In this document: piece by piece, positions 11,208 to 22,359 of the stretch
Layout of the letters: the number at the start of each line of letters is the position of its first letter
Position numbering within the stretch: the first letter of the stretch is position 1
DNA from: Zygnema cylindricum
Taxonomy: Eukaryota > Streptophyta > Zygnematophyceae > Zygnematales > Zygnemataceae
Assembly (NCBI GenBank): GCA_037447655.1
Contig: JBBHKE010000522.1
Location: forward strand, 1-54,303
DNA length: 54,303 nt
Reading direction: 5' to 3'
Program-made: the position numbers and the translations under genes
The notes under the pieces: generated by a model
Told to the model about the DNA's origin: nothing
Databases searched by the model: none
The model's input: only the letters and a program-made list of their open reading frames with translations

Positions 11208-12270
11208 CCACGTAAAATATAAAAAAATTCGTCAAAGATTTTAAGAATCGACCAATTTTAATGCAAAATCTACAAATATTCATTTGTGCACCTTCTATTG
11301 CATACAATGTACTTTGCGTACCATGATAAATAAAACAAATGAAGGCGAACACTTTTTGCGAGAACCATTTTGGGGCCACAAGAGCTCACACTAGCAAAAA
11401 CGAACAACATAGATGTCTCCTGCGCATAAAACGCACGCATGAAACACCCAAAATATAATGAATATGAGCACCTAAAAAAACTAAAAGTTTATAAAATGCG
11501 TTGACCGATTTTTATTTTATAATAAAATAAAAATAGAAAAACATGTAATTAAAAATAGAAGTAAACATGTAATTAAAAATAGTAGTACAACTTAGTGAAA
11601 CTTAACATTTTTTTTTGTACGTTAATGCAAGACCCGTTTAATTAACTTTAGCTTCTCTAATTTTGATAGTTTTTAAATAGTGTAATGTACGAAATGTGTT
11701 AGTTAGTACCAAAACTACTCATTATTTCATACAAACATATATAACAAGTATCAGCTAATGGCGTCGACATGGGAAATTGAGCGCGTCTTTACAGAAAAAC
11801 GTATTCATATTTGATCCGAACTCATAAAGACGAGGGTAAATCGCGCGAACATGTTCTCACATGTTCAAGCGTCGAAAATGTGATCAAAGACTGTCGCAGC
11901 TACATCCAAATTAGTGTTAGGTGTATGAATTAGCGCTGATTTTTGTTTGCCTTTAACCCAAAATATAGTTAATATCACGTATTGTTTTTTTACACTAATT
12001 ATTTCTTAACTTTAATATCGATTCACAGTGTACATTATTTCCTTTTTACAAAATATTCGTGCATATATTTGTAAATTTTTTCGTCCATTAAAAGGTTACG
12101 CAATTAACAAAAGGTTCAATAGCTATAAAAAAGAACTAAAGTTTGTAGAAAAACATGAATCCCTACGAATGAGACATATCTTTATCCAAATTATAAACCT
12201 TTGGTCGTCCGTTTGAAAACCTATAAATAGGCCCACTTTCCGTCCGTCTGCACCCATAATAGGTGTGTCC
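11208..12270. other. Intergenic with MITE debris
   Basis: No gene is seen. A mariner-like right terminus (TAATATCGATTCACAGTGTA, 12015-12034) lacks a convincing partner. The pair GTCGTTACA(A)GGAATTGAGTGCGTCG (about 10914) and GGCGTCGACATGGGAAATTGAGCGCGTC (about 11760) shows an internal duplication. Confidence 0.4.
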
Positions 12271-12408
12271 CTCGGCCGACGTCAACAAACGGGTAACGTT
12301 GCCCCTCGGCCCACGTCAGCAAACGGGTAGCGTTGTTCCTTCGGCCTACGTCAGCAAACAGGTAGCTTTGTCTCTCTGCTAACGTCTGCAAACGGGTAAC
12401 TTTGGGTA
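12271..12408. repeat. 34-35-bp tandem array, four units
   Basis: Units start near 12271, 12305, 12340 and 12374 and share CTCGGCC(G/C)ACGTCA(A/G)CAAACGGGTA followed by (A/G)C(G/T)TTG. No coding is seen. Confidence 0.85.
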
Positions 12409-12634
12409 CTTTTCGGATGTGCTAAAGTTACAGTTATTTTATGTCGTTTTCTTCCATAACTTAGAAAAAAACGTGAAAATCCGCAGCCGTACCAAAAAAT
12501 TGAAATTACCACCGTACAAGTTGCGTTACCGTGAAACTCTATATGTCATACAATTTGTCGTATAGCGCGATGTAGTTTGTCTTCTAGCGCGTTTCGACCC
12601 AATTTCGCGTCCCTTCAGCTCATCTTCAAAATTT

Positions 12635-14360
12635 ATATAAAATCACCTCACGAGGTGATTTTAAATATAGTTACATGAGTGTTGAAATAAAAGGTATTTT
12701 CTAGGTTAGTTAAAAGATTTAAATAAGAGCAGGAAAAAGCAGAGGCAGCCTGCTTCTAACTTCTCTCTCTAGCCCCCATACTTGTCGTAGTCACTGAAGG
12801 CTGGAGAGGAAGCTAGAGCCATGGCTGCCTATGCTCCTTGTAGATTCAGAAGGCAGATCCTTGGTAAACTTACCAAAAGGATTGACGGACCCAGGATTTG
12901 ATCTTGGTACCTACCATCCGTTAAAGTAGCCGTTATTCTTACCCTGTAGTCTAAGACCAGTGCTAAAGTATATAGGGTACGATAGCTACTTAAAGATGAC
13001 GAAAAAGAGAAGTTCGATTTACTGACAAACGGACCACAATCACACAGACACAGTTAAAAATAGAATTACACCGGAAATATACTACTTGTATTTTTAACAG
13101 CTATAAATTAAGGCCGACATTAATCTAACGACGGAGAAAGAAGCCGGCATCGCGGAATGGTCGATTTGGCGGTTTTCGGTCAAAACCACAACGGGTGACA
13201 CGTGGCAGCATGACATTGGATGACGGCATCTCCAGGACATATTATGGCGAACCCGGATATGGCAGGCGTCGTCTTTCTGGCCATATCGTACAATGGCCGT
13301 ACAGAAAGTACTTCGGATCAAGTACCTTTCTGTACTGTACACTCAATTGATTGGTTCCGTACATCACTAGGAGAGGGTTTAGAGAGGGGTTTAGGACTTA
13401 GAAAATTAGAGGTAGCCGCCTCTCTCTCAGAGAGCTTTAATATAAAAGGGTCGTCTTTGACCATTGATAATTAACTGCTCAGGGAACAAATTCAAGGATT
13501 CTTTTTGTGGCAGACTCAGAGGAGTCAGCCCTTCCAAGGGGTGCAGTCTGGTCAGTCTGTATTCTGTCAGGGTGTCGGCAATATTCAGACAAAGCTTAAA
13601 GAACTGAGGTTATCCTAGAGGCTTCTAGCAAGCTGCCTACTCTGAGTACCTATGGAGGTCTCAGAGTTGCAGGTGAGCGAATAGGCAAGCAATTTCGCAC
13701 GTGTCAAAAGTTTTTGACAATTTCGTGCGCGGAGTAGAAAAAAAAAGCCCACCGTACGTTTTCTGCCTTGTGCGTGACTTTTTTTCCGTGCGCGTTTTTT
13801 CCGTACAGGGGCCGTGGAGGGGGTTTAGACCAACGGACACCATTTCGCAAAAGCGAAGTCCGTGAAAGCGCCTCTCTCTCTCTCACTCTCCCACTAACGC
13901 GTCTATCTTACAATTCTTGCAATGAAAAAAGGAAAGAAATGTATCAAATGAAAGATATATAAAAATAATTATTTTGGTTGTCTTTTAGCTTATTTTGGTG
14001 GCAAGTAGAGTGAGAACCGACGAAAAAACAAAATCGGGAAACCATGGGGGAATGTTTTGGAAATAGTGACGTCGACGCTATTATAATTTGAGCGTGACGT
14101 CAAAATGTCACAAACCCTAAACATCTACAATGTCAAAAGTAGCTAGACGTTTACAACCGTCGCTAGTTTGTAAATGTCATCAATTGTCGCGAGTTTTGTA
14201 CTCGTCCACAATCGTCACAAATTACACCCACGTCTACTTCCGTCACAATCTAAAGTTACGATTTTATTTCTTTACATACGAATGCTCTCAAAGTTGTACG
14301 GAGAATCTTCGCGAAAAAACAAAGTAACAAGACTAAGTTTCGGTTACATACGAAAGTACC
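12635..14360 (+). repeat. Left arm of large inverted repeat (interrupted by LTR B)
   Basis: Excluding solo LTR B, about 735 bp are the inverted counterpart of 20525-22545. Matching landmarks, outer to inner: the AAAATCACCTC/GAGGTGATTTT palindrome (12639-12662), CGCACGTGTCAAAAG, CCGTACAGGGGCC (13802-13814), CATTTCGCAAA with AAGTCCGTGAAAGCGCC, ACATCTACAATGTC, CGTTTACAACCGTCGCTA, ACACCCACGTCTAC and GGAGAATCTTC. The arm pair delimits about 6.2 kb of interior. Its length suggests a long-TIR (MULE-like) element, but TSDs were not found. Confidence 0.7.
12680..13671 (+). mobile_element. Solo LTR B of the same family
   Basis: The 992-bp sequence starts TGTTGAAATAAAAGG and ends in GAGTTGCA. It shares with solo LTRs A and C the GCAGAGGCAG / GTCGTAGTCACTGAAGGCTGG / GAGCCATGGCTGCCTA blocks near the start, and near the end the CTCTCTCAGAGAGC plus TATAAAAGGG promoter-like block (13441), CAAATTCAAGGATTC and GACTCAGAGGAGTC. 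No clean TSD remains (ATGAG before, GGTGA after). It interrupts the left arm of the large inverted repeat. No protease, integrase or RT coding is nearby. Confidence 0.75.
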
Positions 14361-14646
14361 CTTTCTAAGTACTCGTCGACAATCGTTCTTGACCGTCAGA
14401 TATTGGCTGCTCGATCCTGTCAATGAATAAAGATGAAAGCCGCCACGCGCACTTAAGAGTCGTCAGCCGCCAATCGTTCATTCGTGACCGTCCGATTGTA
14501 GGACAGTATCAGTTCAGAAGATAGCCGTCCCTTTCAACAAGTATGATTTCGTGTCGTAAATTATTTGCTCGATTTTACGTCAATCGTTGTGTTGATTTGG
14601 GTCGCGTATACAAAAACCCGTACGGACGACTTGAATCGTTGTGTTG
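14361..14646. other. Interior flank with short tandem duplication
   Basis: No gene is seen. It contains two TCAATCGTTGTGTTGATTTGGGT-like units (14579 and 14635 regions) with GACGACTTGAAT between. The second is the target of the hAT-type insertion that follows. Confidence 0.5.
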
Positions 14647-14970
14647 ATTTGGGTCATAGATGTCCTATGGGCATAAAATGCACGGAGTAAACTTAAGAAT
14701 ACTACGTAAACTGCGCATAAAACAATTTTAAACTTTATAAAATTCGTCGTAAAATTCTCATTTTTTTTAACTTTCAAAATTAAAAAATATAAATATTCAA
14801 TGCCCTAAAAAACTGACAAGTGCAACGAACTAGCGGCGAGCGCCGGAAGTTACGACGTGTCCAACGGCGGCTTCCTTCTGACGACAGAGTGGAGGACAGA
14901 TGAAAATACGCGCTCGCAAATGAAGCAAAACGGCTCAAGGAAGCCGCCGTTGGAGACACGATAAATTATG

Positions 14971-15410
14971 CGGCTCGCCGCTCGGATAAAAATTCACATG
15001 CGAGACGCTATAAATTCCGCGGCTCGCCGCTCAAATAAAAATTATCGTGCGAGACGCCATAAACTGCGCGGCTCGCCGCTCAAATAAAAATACGCGTGCG
15101 AGACGCCATAAACTCCGCGGCCCGCCACTCAAATAAAAATACGCGTGTGAGACGCCATAAACTTCGCGGCTCGCCGCTCATATAAAAATAAACGTGTGCG
15201 ACGCCATAAACTCCGCGGCTCGCCTTTTAGATAAAAATACGCGTGCGAGATGCCATAAATTCCGCGGCTCGCCGCCCAGATAAAAATACGCGTGCACGCT
15301 ATAAAATCCGCGGCTCACCGCTTAGATAAAATTACGCGTGCAAGACGCCATAAAATCCGCGGCTCGCCGCTTATATATAAATACGCGTGCGCAAATGAAG
15401 CAAAACTAAA
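14971..15410. repeat. 49-bp satellite array (nine units)
   Basis: Unit starts (CGGCTCG) fall at 14971, 15020, 15069, 15118, 15167, 15216, 15265, 15311 and 15360, an exact 49-bp period apart from one 46-bp unit. Each unit holds CGCGGCTCGCCGC, a short GC-rich dyad, and AAATAAAAATACGCGTGCGAG. Flanking copies of a larger GTGCAACGAAC...GGCTTCCTTCTG block lie at 14820 and 15412. It lies inside the hAT-type element. Confidence 0.92.
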
Positions 15411-15555
15411 AAGTGCAACGAACAAGTTGCAAGCGGCGAAATTTATGGCGTCTCCAACGACGGCTTCCTTCTGAAGACGCAATGGAGGACAAATAAAAAA
15501 TACGCGCGTGGAAATGAAGCAACTTTTTTTTAGTGCCCGTACAAATTTTCGTACA

Positions 15556-15651
15556 GTGTGAAAACGTACGAAATTTACTAATTTTACGAAACAAGCAACT
15601 ACTACGTAGTTTTCGTAAAAAAGTCAAAATTCGTACGTTTTCACACTGTGG
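15556..15651. repeat. Hairpin-forming inverted repeat
   Basis: CAGTGTGAAAACGTACGAA at the left and TTCGTACGTTTTCACACTGTG at the right, plus inner pairing TTTTACGAAA/TTTTCGTAAAA, around a loop of roughly 15 bp. It forms the subterminal right end of the hAT-type element. Confidence 0.8.
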
Positions 15652-15668
15652 ACATCTATGATTTGGGT

Positions 15669-17764
15669 CGCGTCTACAAAAATCCGTACGGACGACTTGA
15701 ATAGTACAATAGTACTAAGACCTATTCATAAACTGGACAGGGTCCATGAGCATGTAACGGTTGTTGATTTACTATTATGACAAACATGTACATGAATTAT
15801 AAGGACCCTGTACGTGCGACTGGGAAATTTTGTTGACTACCTTTGAGTTTCTGACTTCTAAACACGGAGATTAAGACCGGTTGAAAGAAACAAACGAATT
15901 CAGACTGGAACATAGAAAATAAAGTGTTAACCACGCGTGCGCCGTCCGGCGTAAAAAATATAAAAGGTACGACAACAAACTGGGACGTGGGAACATGGAA
16001 ACAGAAGTGTAAAGTTTAATCCAATCCCGCATCTGAGCAGTTAATAGGTGTTTAGTCGCGACATAGAACTTGGGTATCCTGCCGTAGATATGCCTTAATC
16101 TGAACCATTAAAAAGGTAAAATCGTCATTCTAACATAGAGCCCTCCGTTTCGCCTGTCGCATGTAGTTAATTAGTTATGGTAACGGAGAAGAATATCAAT
16201 TGTACATTTAACATTTATAACACTTTCCAATAAATAAGACGAAGCCATGTGTGGACGCATATGTGTCTGGGTGTCATCGGGTAGCGCTCAAACGTTTTAG
16301 AAACGTGTACACAAAATAAAAATAAAAATGGATGGCTTTATTAAAAAGCGCAAAAGTAAACCATATGAGTCCATGGGAACAAAAAGACGTAGCACGGCAA
16401 AAACTGAAAACTACATTTCGGGGGAAGAAACAAAAAGGATAAGCAAGGCAAACGCAACGGATACACGAAAAGATGGTTGGTAAACAAAAAAAACACCTAA
16501 AGAAGCAAAAAACAACAAACGAAACATCAAAGGAAAGAAACAACATCTATCAACAAAACTCTAACACGACTAAAATTATAAGAAAAGCAACCACGTAAGT
16601 CTTCGAATCTCGGAGGAGCACGAGGAGGGAGTTCCGAGACACATCGACGATCCACAACTGCAATAGACGATCTAAGGAGGATAGAAGCTTGCACTCGTTG
16701 TAGGGCCACAGATAAACGTTGACGATAAAAAGAAGTAAGTACTAAAACAGAAGGGCTCCTAAGTCCCCGTTGCTCGAACGAGTGGTGACCACACGCACAA
16801 AGGAACTCGTCCAAAGCCACACCCAAACAGAAGCTAGTAAGTGCGAGATTATTGTATTTTGTTTGAAAACTGAAAATAAAGTAAAGATAAAAAAAAATGC
16901 ATGCAAAGATAAAGTGTAAAATAATACTTTTTGTTTCTAGTCTTAACTCGTGCAGTAAACTCTAATTGTACTTGTACATTATGAAGACTTGTCAATTTTC
17001 CATTTAGAATATCAAGGGAGGTCCACGAATTGCATTATGACATCATGAAAGGATATTAAGAAAGATGGAGGGACAATAAGGCATAGTGTGAAGTTTCTCT
17101 AAAGACTCTAATTTCATTCTCGGTGCAAGAGCTTTCTAATCCCTTTTAAAGGATTGACATCTTGTGGTTTTGCAAATCCCCTTAGATCCTTTTAGATAGA
17201 GTAGAAGTAATACTAGAATAAAAAACATAAATAGGAGACGTGAAGGAGCTACAACTATACGATTGGTGGAAATGTGTGAAACTTCCACCATGTGTTGATT
17301 TACAAGCAAACGAGCTTAACACACATCAAAACACAAAAAAACGTTTAAAAGTAAACGAACAATGGAAAATCCAACAAAGTAAAGGTTGATAGAGCGTCGA
17401 ATTGGTGAGAAAGTCTTACTATGTGACGGTGCATTAAGACGGTTTACGAGTTTTTTTGAGATGTCTCATTTCCTCGGTCGAGTGCTCGGGCCGTTGATGT
17501 ATTTTTATGAAAATGTTCCTTTGTTGATATTTTCCTCTCAAGATATGAGATACATATAGGATATCCTCACAACGTGTCGTCTCTCCTCTCTAGTAGATAT
17601 GTTGGTTTTCAGAACCCTTCATATGAAACCACTTGCAGTTATCCACGAATTACTTTTCGATAAGATTGTCGCCACCATTCTCTAAGCACTTTCCTCTAGT
17701 TCGTCACATGCCCATTTTTCCCCCTACGGGGACCTTGGTTTCGGAACTTGTCTATTGGCTACGC
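15669..17764. other. Intergenic, nothing recognised
   Basis: About 2.1 kb in the interior of the large inverted repeat without a convincing gene. Minus-strand frames at 16546-16274 and 16826-16527 show no motif, domain or conserved signal. Base composition is AT-rich with no tandem structure. Confidence 0.45.
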
Positions 17765-17775
17765 CTATTTTTTCC

Positions 17776-18135
17776 ACTCTACGTTTAAGAAGAGGAAAAA
17801 GAGAGAAGAAGAGGAATAAGATGGAAGAAGAGAGATAGAGAGGGTAGAGGTGTGAGAGGAAGGACGGTAGAGGTAAAGAAGAAGGGTAAAGGATAGGGAA
17901 GGAAAACAAATATGGAAGAAAGGAGAGAGGGAGGGGAGAGGGAGGGGAGAGAGTTGGCGAGTGGGAGTAGGGAGATGGGAGAGAGGGAGCGGCAACATTT
18001 GTGAGAGAAGGGAGAAAAAAGGGAGAGAGGGAGAGACTGACGAGAGAGATAGCAATAAGCGGTAGGGATGGAGGGAGGGAGCGAGCGAGCGAGGGAGCGA
18101 GCGAGCGAGGGAGCGAGCGAGGGAGGGACGGGGAG
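17776..18135. repeat. Purine-rich (GA)n-type simple sequence
   Basis: Degenerate AGAGAGGGAGGG on the plus strand, ending in GAGCGAGCGAGGGAGCGAGC units (18078-18125). Minus-strand Ser/Leu/Pro-rich open frames here are artefacts of the repeat. Confidence 0.85.
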
Positions 18136-18174
18136 AGAAATGCCCGCGGATCCGTTTTTAAGTCCCAAAAGTTG

Positions 18175-18290
18175 GAGACACGTGGTTCGTGTTTGACTCG
18201 CCGACCACTTTAGTGCGCCGATTGTCGTTTAGCGGCCGTACGGCGGAGATTTCGGATGCCTACGTAGTACGTACGCTGATAGCAAGATTT
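18175..18290. repeat. Block shared with window start
   Basis: It resembles positions about 20-120: ACGTGGTTCGTGTTTGACTCGCCGACCACT and CCGTACGGCGGAGATT-like stretches in the same order and orientation. Confidence 0.5.
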
Positions 18291-18576
18291 CGAACCGCGA
18301 CCGACCGGCTGATGAATTTGACGGCCGTTTGTGAATTGACGGTCGCTTGTTTGCCGGCAATTGCAGTATAATACTAGTCTGTACTGTTGTTGTTCAATAT
18401 TTGTTCCGATTGTCAAACTGCATCCTTTTTTTTTTCTTTTTTTTTTCTTATATTTGTCTTTCAAATTTTTTGAAGGACAGTTATTTCACAGCAAAAGGAA
18501 CAAAAGTACAAAAGTACGAAAAAGCGTATACCATATCCACTCAGAGGCCAACTAAAATCCGACCGGATTTGAAAGG

Positions 18577-19262
18577 TACACCGTGAACCGCTATTAGCGT
18601 CAATGTTTTTTTCCACATTTCAAAAGTAGGCGTTTCAATTGTAGGCCTTTTGTCGGCGCCTTTATCGTAAGTTGTGTTATGGGCTTTTCATGTGATCTTC
18701 TTAGTTCGCTACTTTGATCAGTGACCGTCCGATCATATGAATTTGACGATAGTCCTATCATAAGTTGTGTTATGGGATTTTCATGTGACCTTCTTAAATC
18801 GCTACTTTGATCAGCGACCGTCCGATCGTCCAAATCTGATGGTTTAAATAAAAAATACCTCAAAACTCACAGATTACTTTTTTTTTGTCCGAATGTTTTT
18901 CAAAATTTAGACATGACGTTTGACTCTCTATCGAACGATGTGCAACTCAACCCCGTTACTATTTTATTTCATTTTGCGGCCAATACAATATGGGTCTTAA
19001 GGGTATATTGTTTTTTTTGCGTACAATAGGCATATTGTATGGGTGTACTTTCACCTACTTTTGAACTATGTTTTTTTCACCACTTAAAACATCCTTTATC
19101 CGTACACATTTGTCGGATTGTGGATCTGACGGTTGGGATTGAAAGGTAACATTCTCAGCTTCCGATTGGCGGTCTCAAATTGAGAATCCGACAGGTGTAT
19201 ACGGAAAAAATATGTTTTAAGTGGCGAGAAAAACATTGACGCGAATAGCGATTCACTGTGTA
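18577..19262. mobile_element. Mariner-like MITE with proven TA insertion site
   Basis: The left end TACACCGTGAACCGCTATTAG and right end ATAGCGATTCACTGTGTA form inverted repeats that continue inward as GCGTCAATGTTTTT / AAAAACATTGACGC. Repeat Y copy 1 shows the unoccupied site (GGTACACC at about 3076-3083): only one TA is present there, versus TA on both sides here. That is the Tc1/mariner signature. Internally an additional inverted pair (CACTTAAAACAT near 19082 / ATGTTTTAAGTG near 19211) brackets a family X copy and its flank. Confidence 0.85.
18617..19069. mobile_element. MITE family X, copy 2, nested in a mariner-like MITE
   Basis: It starts ATTTCAAAAGTAGGCG and ends CCTACTTTTGAACTAT. It shares the CTTTTCATGTGATCTTCTTA, TTTCATTTTGCGGCCAATAC and CATATTGTATGGGTGTACTT blocks with the other copies. 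It is shorter than copy 1 because the segment with the long palindromic region is missing. It lies within the element at 18577-19262. Confidence 0.75.
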
Positions 19263-19791
19263 CACGTGCGACATTTATGAAAAAATTCCCGGAGAGGCAG
19301 ACGTACAATAAAGTACAATTTCTACAGTGTCTGATTCGCTTGTAGATTCGACAGGCAATCGTCGGCGCGACAAACTGAACCGTAACTCAGCGATCGTTTT
19401 TTGTTTTTTATTGAAAATTCAACGCACTGGTCCATTGAAGAGTGTTCCTATGTCCGAAAACAAATGTAATCATGATAGCTTTGTCTTATTTTGACATTTA
19501 TATGTTTCAGTACAGTTGAAAAAATGATGACCGCATGCGTCATTCTGGCTGGCCACAAGAGAACACGTCTCGATGTACAGAAAAGTACAGTCAGCATACA
19601 CACGAGTACGAATTTGTTAAAGTTTTGTTAAGATTTGACGACCAATCCCGTTGACTATTTTTTTATTTGTGAAAAAAAATGATTTTTGTCGCGGTGATGG
19701 GACATCGGCCGTTATGAAAATAGCAATCAACACGCGGCACTTTGCTGTTACGGTAATTAAACTGAACAGCGACCACATGTAAATGAAAGTG

Positions 19792-20474
19792 GGGAATTGA
19801 TCATGGCAGTGACTATTTTGGTTGCGCGCAGTCACTAACGTCACTTTGTCAAAGATTATACGTTTTAAGTCAACGCTGGTACAGTTTAAGTACCGCTGAG
19901 TTTTAATTTGTACGGTCAATCAGTGAAATTCGAATCGTTACATTGAACTTATTTAGACGCAAATTGAAGAACGACGCGAAATTTTGTACGGATAAATTAT
20001 CTCGCACGAAACCAAATAAACTTTCTACATTATAATAAAACGGACCCGCGTAAAAATATCAATATTACATGAAAAAAATGCGCGTCGTCACGCGCGACCA
20101 AATCAAGCCACACTATTTACGATTCACGATTAAATTTAAAATTTGCCAACATGTGCTCTCAAAGTGGAGCGCGCGTAAAGTGAGAAAGTGACACTTTTAT
20201 TTATATGCGGTTGCCGCAGTTTTGTTACCGTAAACCTTCGCCGGCCGTGTGAATTATTTCATTTCTAATGACGGTCGACGTTCACAAGCGCGGCAAAAGT
20301 TTAACCGGTTGTTACAACATTTTGAAAGTCAAAGCAGTTCAACGGATTGACCGTCAAATTAAAACTCAAACGGTACTTGAATTGTACCAGCGCTGACTTA
20401 AAACGTACAATCTTTAACAAAGTGACGTAAGTGACTGCGCGCAACCAAAATAGTCACTGCCATGTTCAATTCCC
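19792..20474. mobile_element. Long-TIR MITE (683 bp) with about 140-bp inverted repeats
   Basis: It starts GGGAATTGATCATGGCAGTG and ends CACTGCCATGTTCAATTCCC; the inversion extends about 140 bp inward (AGTGACTATTTTGGTTGCGC, ACGTTTTAAGTCAACGCTGG and so on). It is flanked by TGAAAGTG (19784-19791) and TAAAAGTG (20475-20482), a near-perfect 8-bp repeat. Repeat Y copy 1 has the single uninterrupted site (AAGTAAAAGTGTTGC). Long TIRs with an 8-9-bp TSD suggest MULE or hAT type. No coding is seen. Confidence 0.88.
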
Positions 20475-21121
20475 TAAAAGTGTTGCACTCAAGCCACGTC
20501 GAAATCACTGAACATAAACGCGTTAGTAAGGGTGTGCTCCCATGTAACCGTAATTTAGTTTTGCTACTTTGTTTTTTACTGAAGATTCTCCATGCGACTT
20601 TTCAGAGTTGTTCCTATGTTTGAAAACGAAATCGTTACTTTAAAATGTGACGGTTGTAGATGTGGGTACAATCTGTGACGGCTGTGACGGTTGTAGATGT
20701 GAGTACAATCTGTGACGGTTGTAGACGATTACAAAACTCGCGATAATTCTTGAAGTTTACAAAATAGCGACGGTTGTAGACGTCTAGCTTTTTGTGACAT
20801 TGTAGATGCTTAGGGTTTTGCGACGTTATGACATCATGCTTATTTGTGCTAACGTCGACGTCATTGATTCAAAAACTTTCGGCCATGGCTTGCCTATTTC
20901 GGTTTTTCAACTTTTCTTATTCGTCTTGCTATCAAAATATAACCAAAGGTATTCAAAATAATCATTTTCCAAAACTCTTTTATTGCATACCGATATTGTC
21001 TTGTTTCACTCCAAAAAGTGAGAGAAAAAACTGATAGTGTGTGAGAGAGAGGGAGGGAGGCGTCTTCACGGACTTCCCATTTGCAAAATGGCATCCGTTG
21101 CTCGAGACCCCCTTCAGCCCC

Positions 21122-22359
21122 TGTAGAAATTAAAGGTTCTTTTAGTATTTTCTAAGTTTAAACTTGTAAAGATAAAATGCAGAAAAGAAGCAAAGGCAGT
21201 TTGCCTCTAACTCCTCTCTTCAACTCCCACACTTGTCGCAGTCACTAAAGGTTGGAGAGGGAGCTAGAGCCATGGCTGCCTATGCTGTCCAAAGAGAGAC
21301 AGGCAATAAGTTTGGTAGGTTTACCAAAAGGTATCTTGACGAACCCATGATTTGATCCTAGTACGCGCCGTCCGTCAAAGTCGCCATTAGTTGTTAGCTT
21401 TATCTTATTAGTCTAGGACCATAGCTGAGGATTCCATAATTATATAAATGTGTACACGTAGACGAATTCATTTAACGGCGCGAATAGATTCTTAGGAAAT
21501 TGATACAGTTTAGTATAGTACGGTTTACTATACTTCGCGAAAGGAATACCGCGCATTTGTTTCGACGGCGAAACAAGTACCACGCATTTATTTTCGACGG
21601 CTAGAATTGGAAGCTCGTTTGATCGAACTGCCACTATAGGTGCCGAGATAGCGGAATAGGCATTTTGGCGGTTTTCGGTCAGCGCCACGTCAAGTGACAC
21701 GTCGCACATCCTCACTGGCTTGCGGCATCTCCGGAGAATATGGGAACAAATCCGGATATGGCAAGCGTCATCTTTTTGGCCATGCTGTACGATGGTCGTA
21801 CAAAAAGTACTCCGACACCTGTACCTTTTGTACCTTTCTGTGCGATACAGTAATCTGATTGGTGCCGTACTCTCGAAATAGAGGGTTTAGAGAGGGGTTT
21901 AGGACTTAGAAAAATTGGTAGGTAGTCGCCTCTCTCCGAGAGTGCTTCTGTACAAAAGGTCAACTTTGACCCTTAGTAACTTACTGCTCAGGGGAGCAAA
22001 TTCAAAGATTCTTTTTGCTATCGACTCAGGGGAGTCTTGTCTTCACAGGGGTGAAGGTGGTCAGAGTTCTTGTCTGCCTCTCTCTCCCTTCTCCCTCTCT
22101 CTTTCCCTCTTCCTCTCCCTCTCATTCTGCCTCTCTCTCCCTTCTCCCTCTCCCTTTCCCTCTTCTCTCCCTTTCCCTCTTCCTTTCCCGTTTTCTCTCC
22201 CCCTCAATCTGCCTCCCCTTCTCCCTCCCCTTTGTGGTTGGCCTCTACCTCTCCCTCTAGGGTGACAGTTATTCTTGTCGAAACACAAAGGGGTGAGGGT
22301 TATCCTAGGGGCTTTGTGTGAGCTGCCCATTCTAAGGACCTATAGGTCTCAGAATTGCA
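21122..22359 (+). mobile_element. Solo LTR C of the same family
   Basis: The 1,238-bp sequence starts TGTAGAAATTAAAGG and ends CAGAATTGCA. It is closest to solo LTR B, with collinear blocks including GAGCCATGGCTGCCTATGCT, GTTTAGAGAGGGGTTTAGGAC and GACTCAGGGGAGTCTTG. The extra length over LTR B is largely a CT-rich simple-sequence expansion at 22073-22258. The flanks are GCCCC and GCACT, so any 5-bp duplication has decayed. It interrupts the right arm of the large inverted repeat. Confidence 0.75.
22073..22258. repeat. CT-rich simple sequence inside solo LTR C
   Basis: About 185 bp of CTCTCTCCCTTCTCCCTCTC-type pyrimidine tract lie exactly where solo LTRs A and B continue without it. It therefore expanded, or was inserted, after this LTR copy diverged. 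Confidence 0.8.

Larger units (their letters stand above)
14655..15660. mobile_element. hAT-type non-autonomous element with 8-bp TSD, carrying a satellite array
   Basis: 1,006 bp, starting CATAGATGTCC and ending GGACATCTATG (11-bp perfect inverted ends), flanked by a perfect 8-bp duplication ATTTGGGT (14647-14654 and 15661-15668). An 8-bp TSD points to hAT. The flanks read continuously into each other (ATTTGGGTCGCGT then GTACGGACGACTTGAAT), matching the tandem sequence just upstream and so confirming the insertion. It has no transposase. Inside are the 49-bp array and, at the right end, a hairpin with about 40-bp arms (15556-15651). Confidence 0.85.
18483..20522. repeat. Dispersed repeat Y, copy 2, with two later insertions
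   Basis: Collinear with 2971-3655 once the insertions at 18577-19262 and 19792-20474 are removed. It ends AACATAAACGCGT, as copy 1 does, immediately before the right arm of the large inverted repeat. No coding is seen. Confidence 0.8.

Noticed and set aside
14971-15410. CRISPR-like array
   Set aside because: Regular 49-bp units have no unique spacers, the DNA is eukaryotic, and the array lies inside a hAT-type element.
16274-16826. Two minus-strand frames in the inverted-repeat interior as transposase remains
   Set aside because: No DDE, zinc-finger or other transposase signature; composition is ordinary intergenic.
12680-22359. LTRs B and C as the two LTRs of one retrotransposon
   Set aside because: No gag/pol, PBS or PPT lies between them, no shared TSD, and both sit inside opposite arms of an inverted repeat at different positions, so independent solo LTRs fit better.
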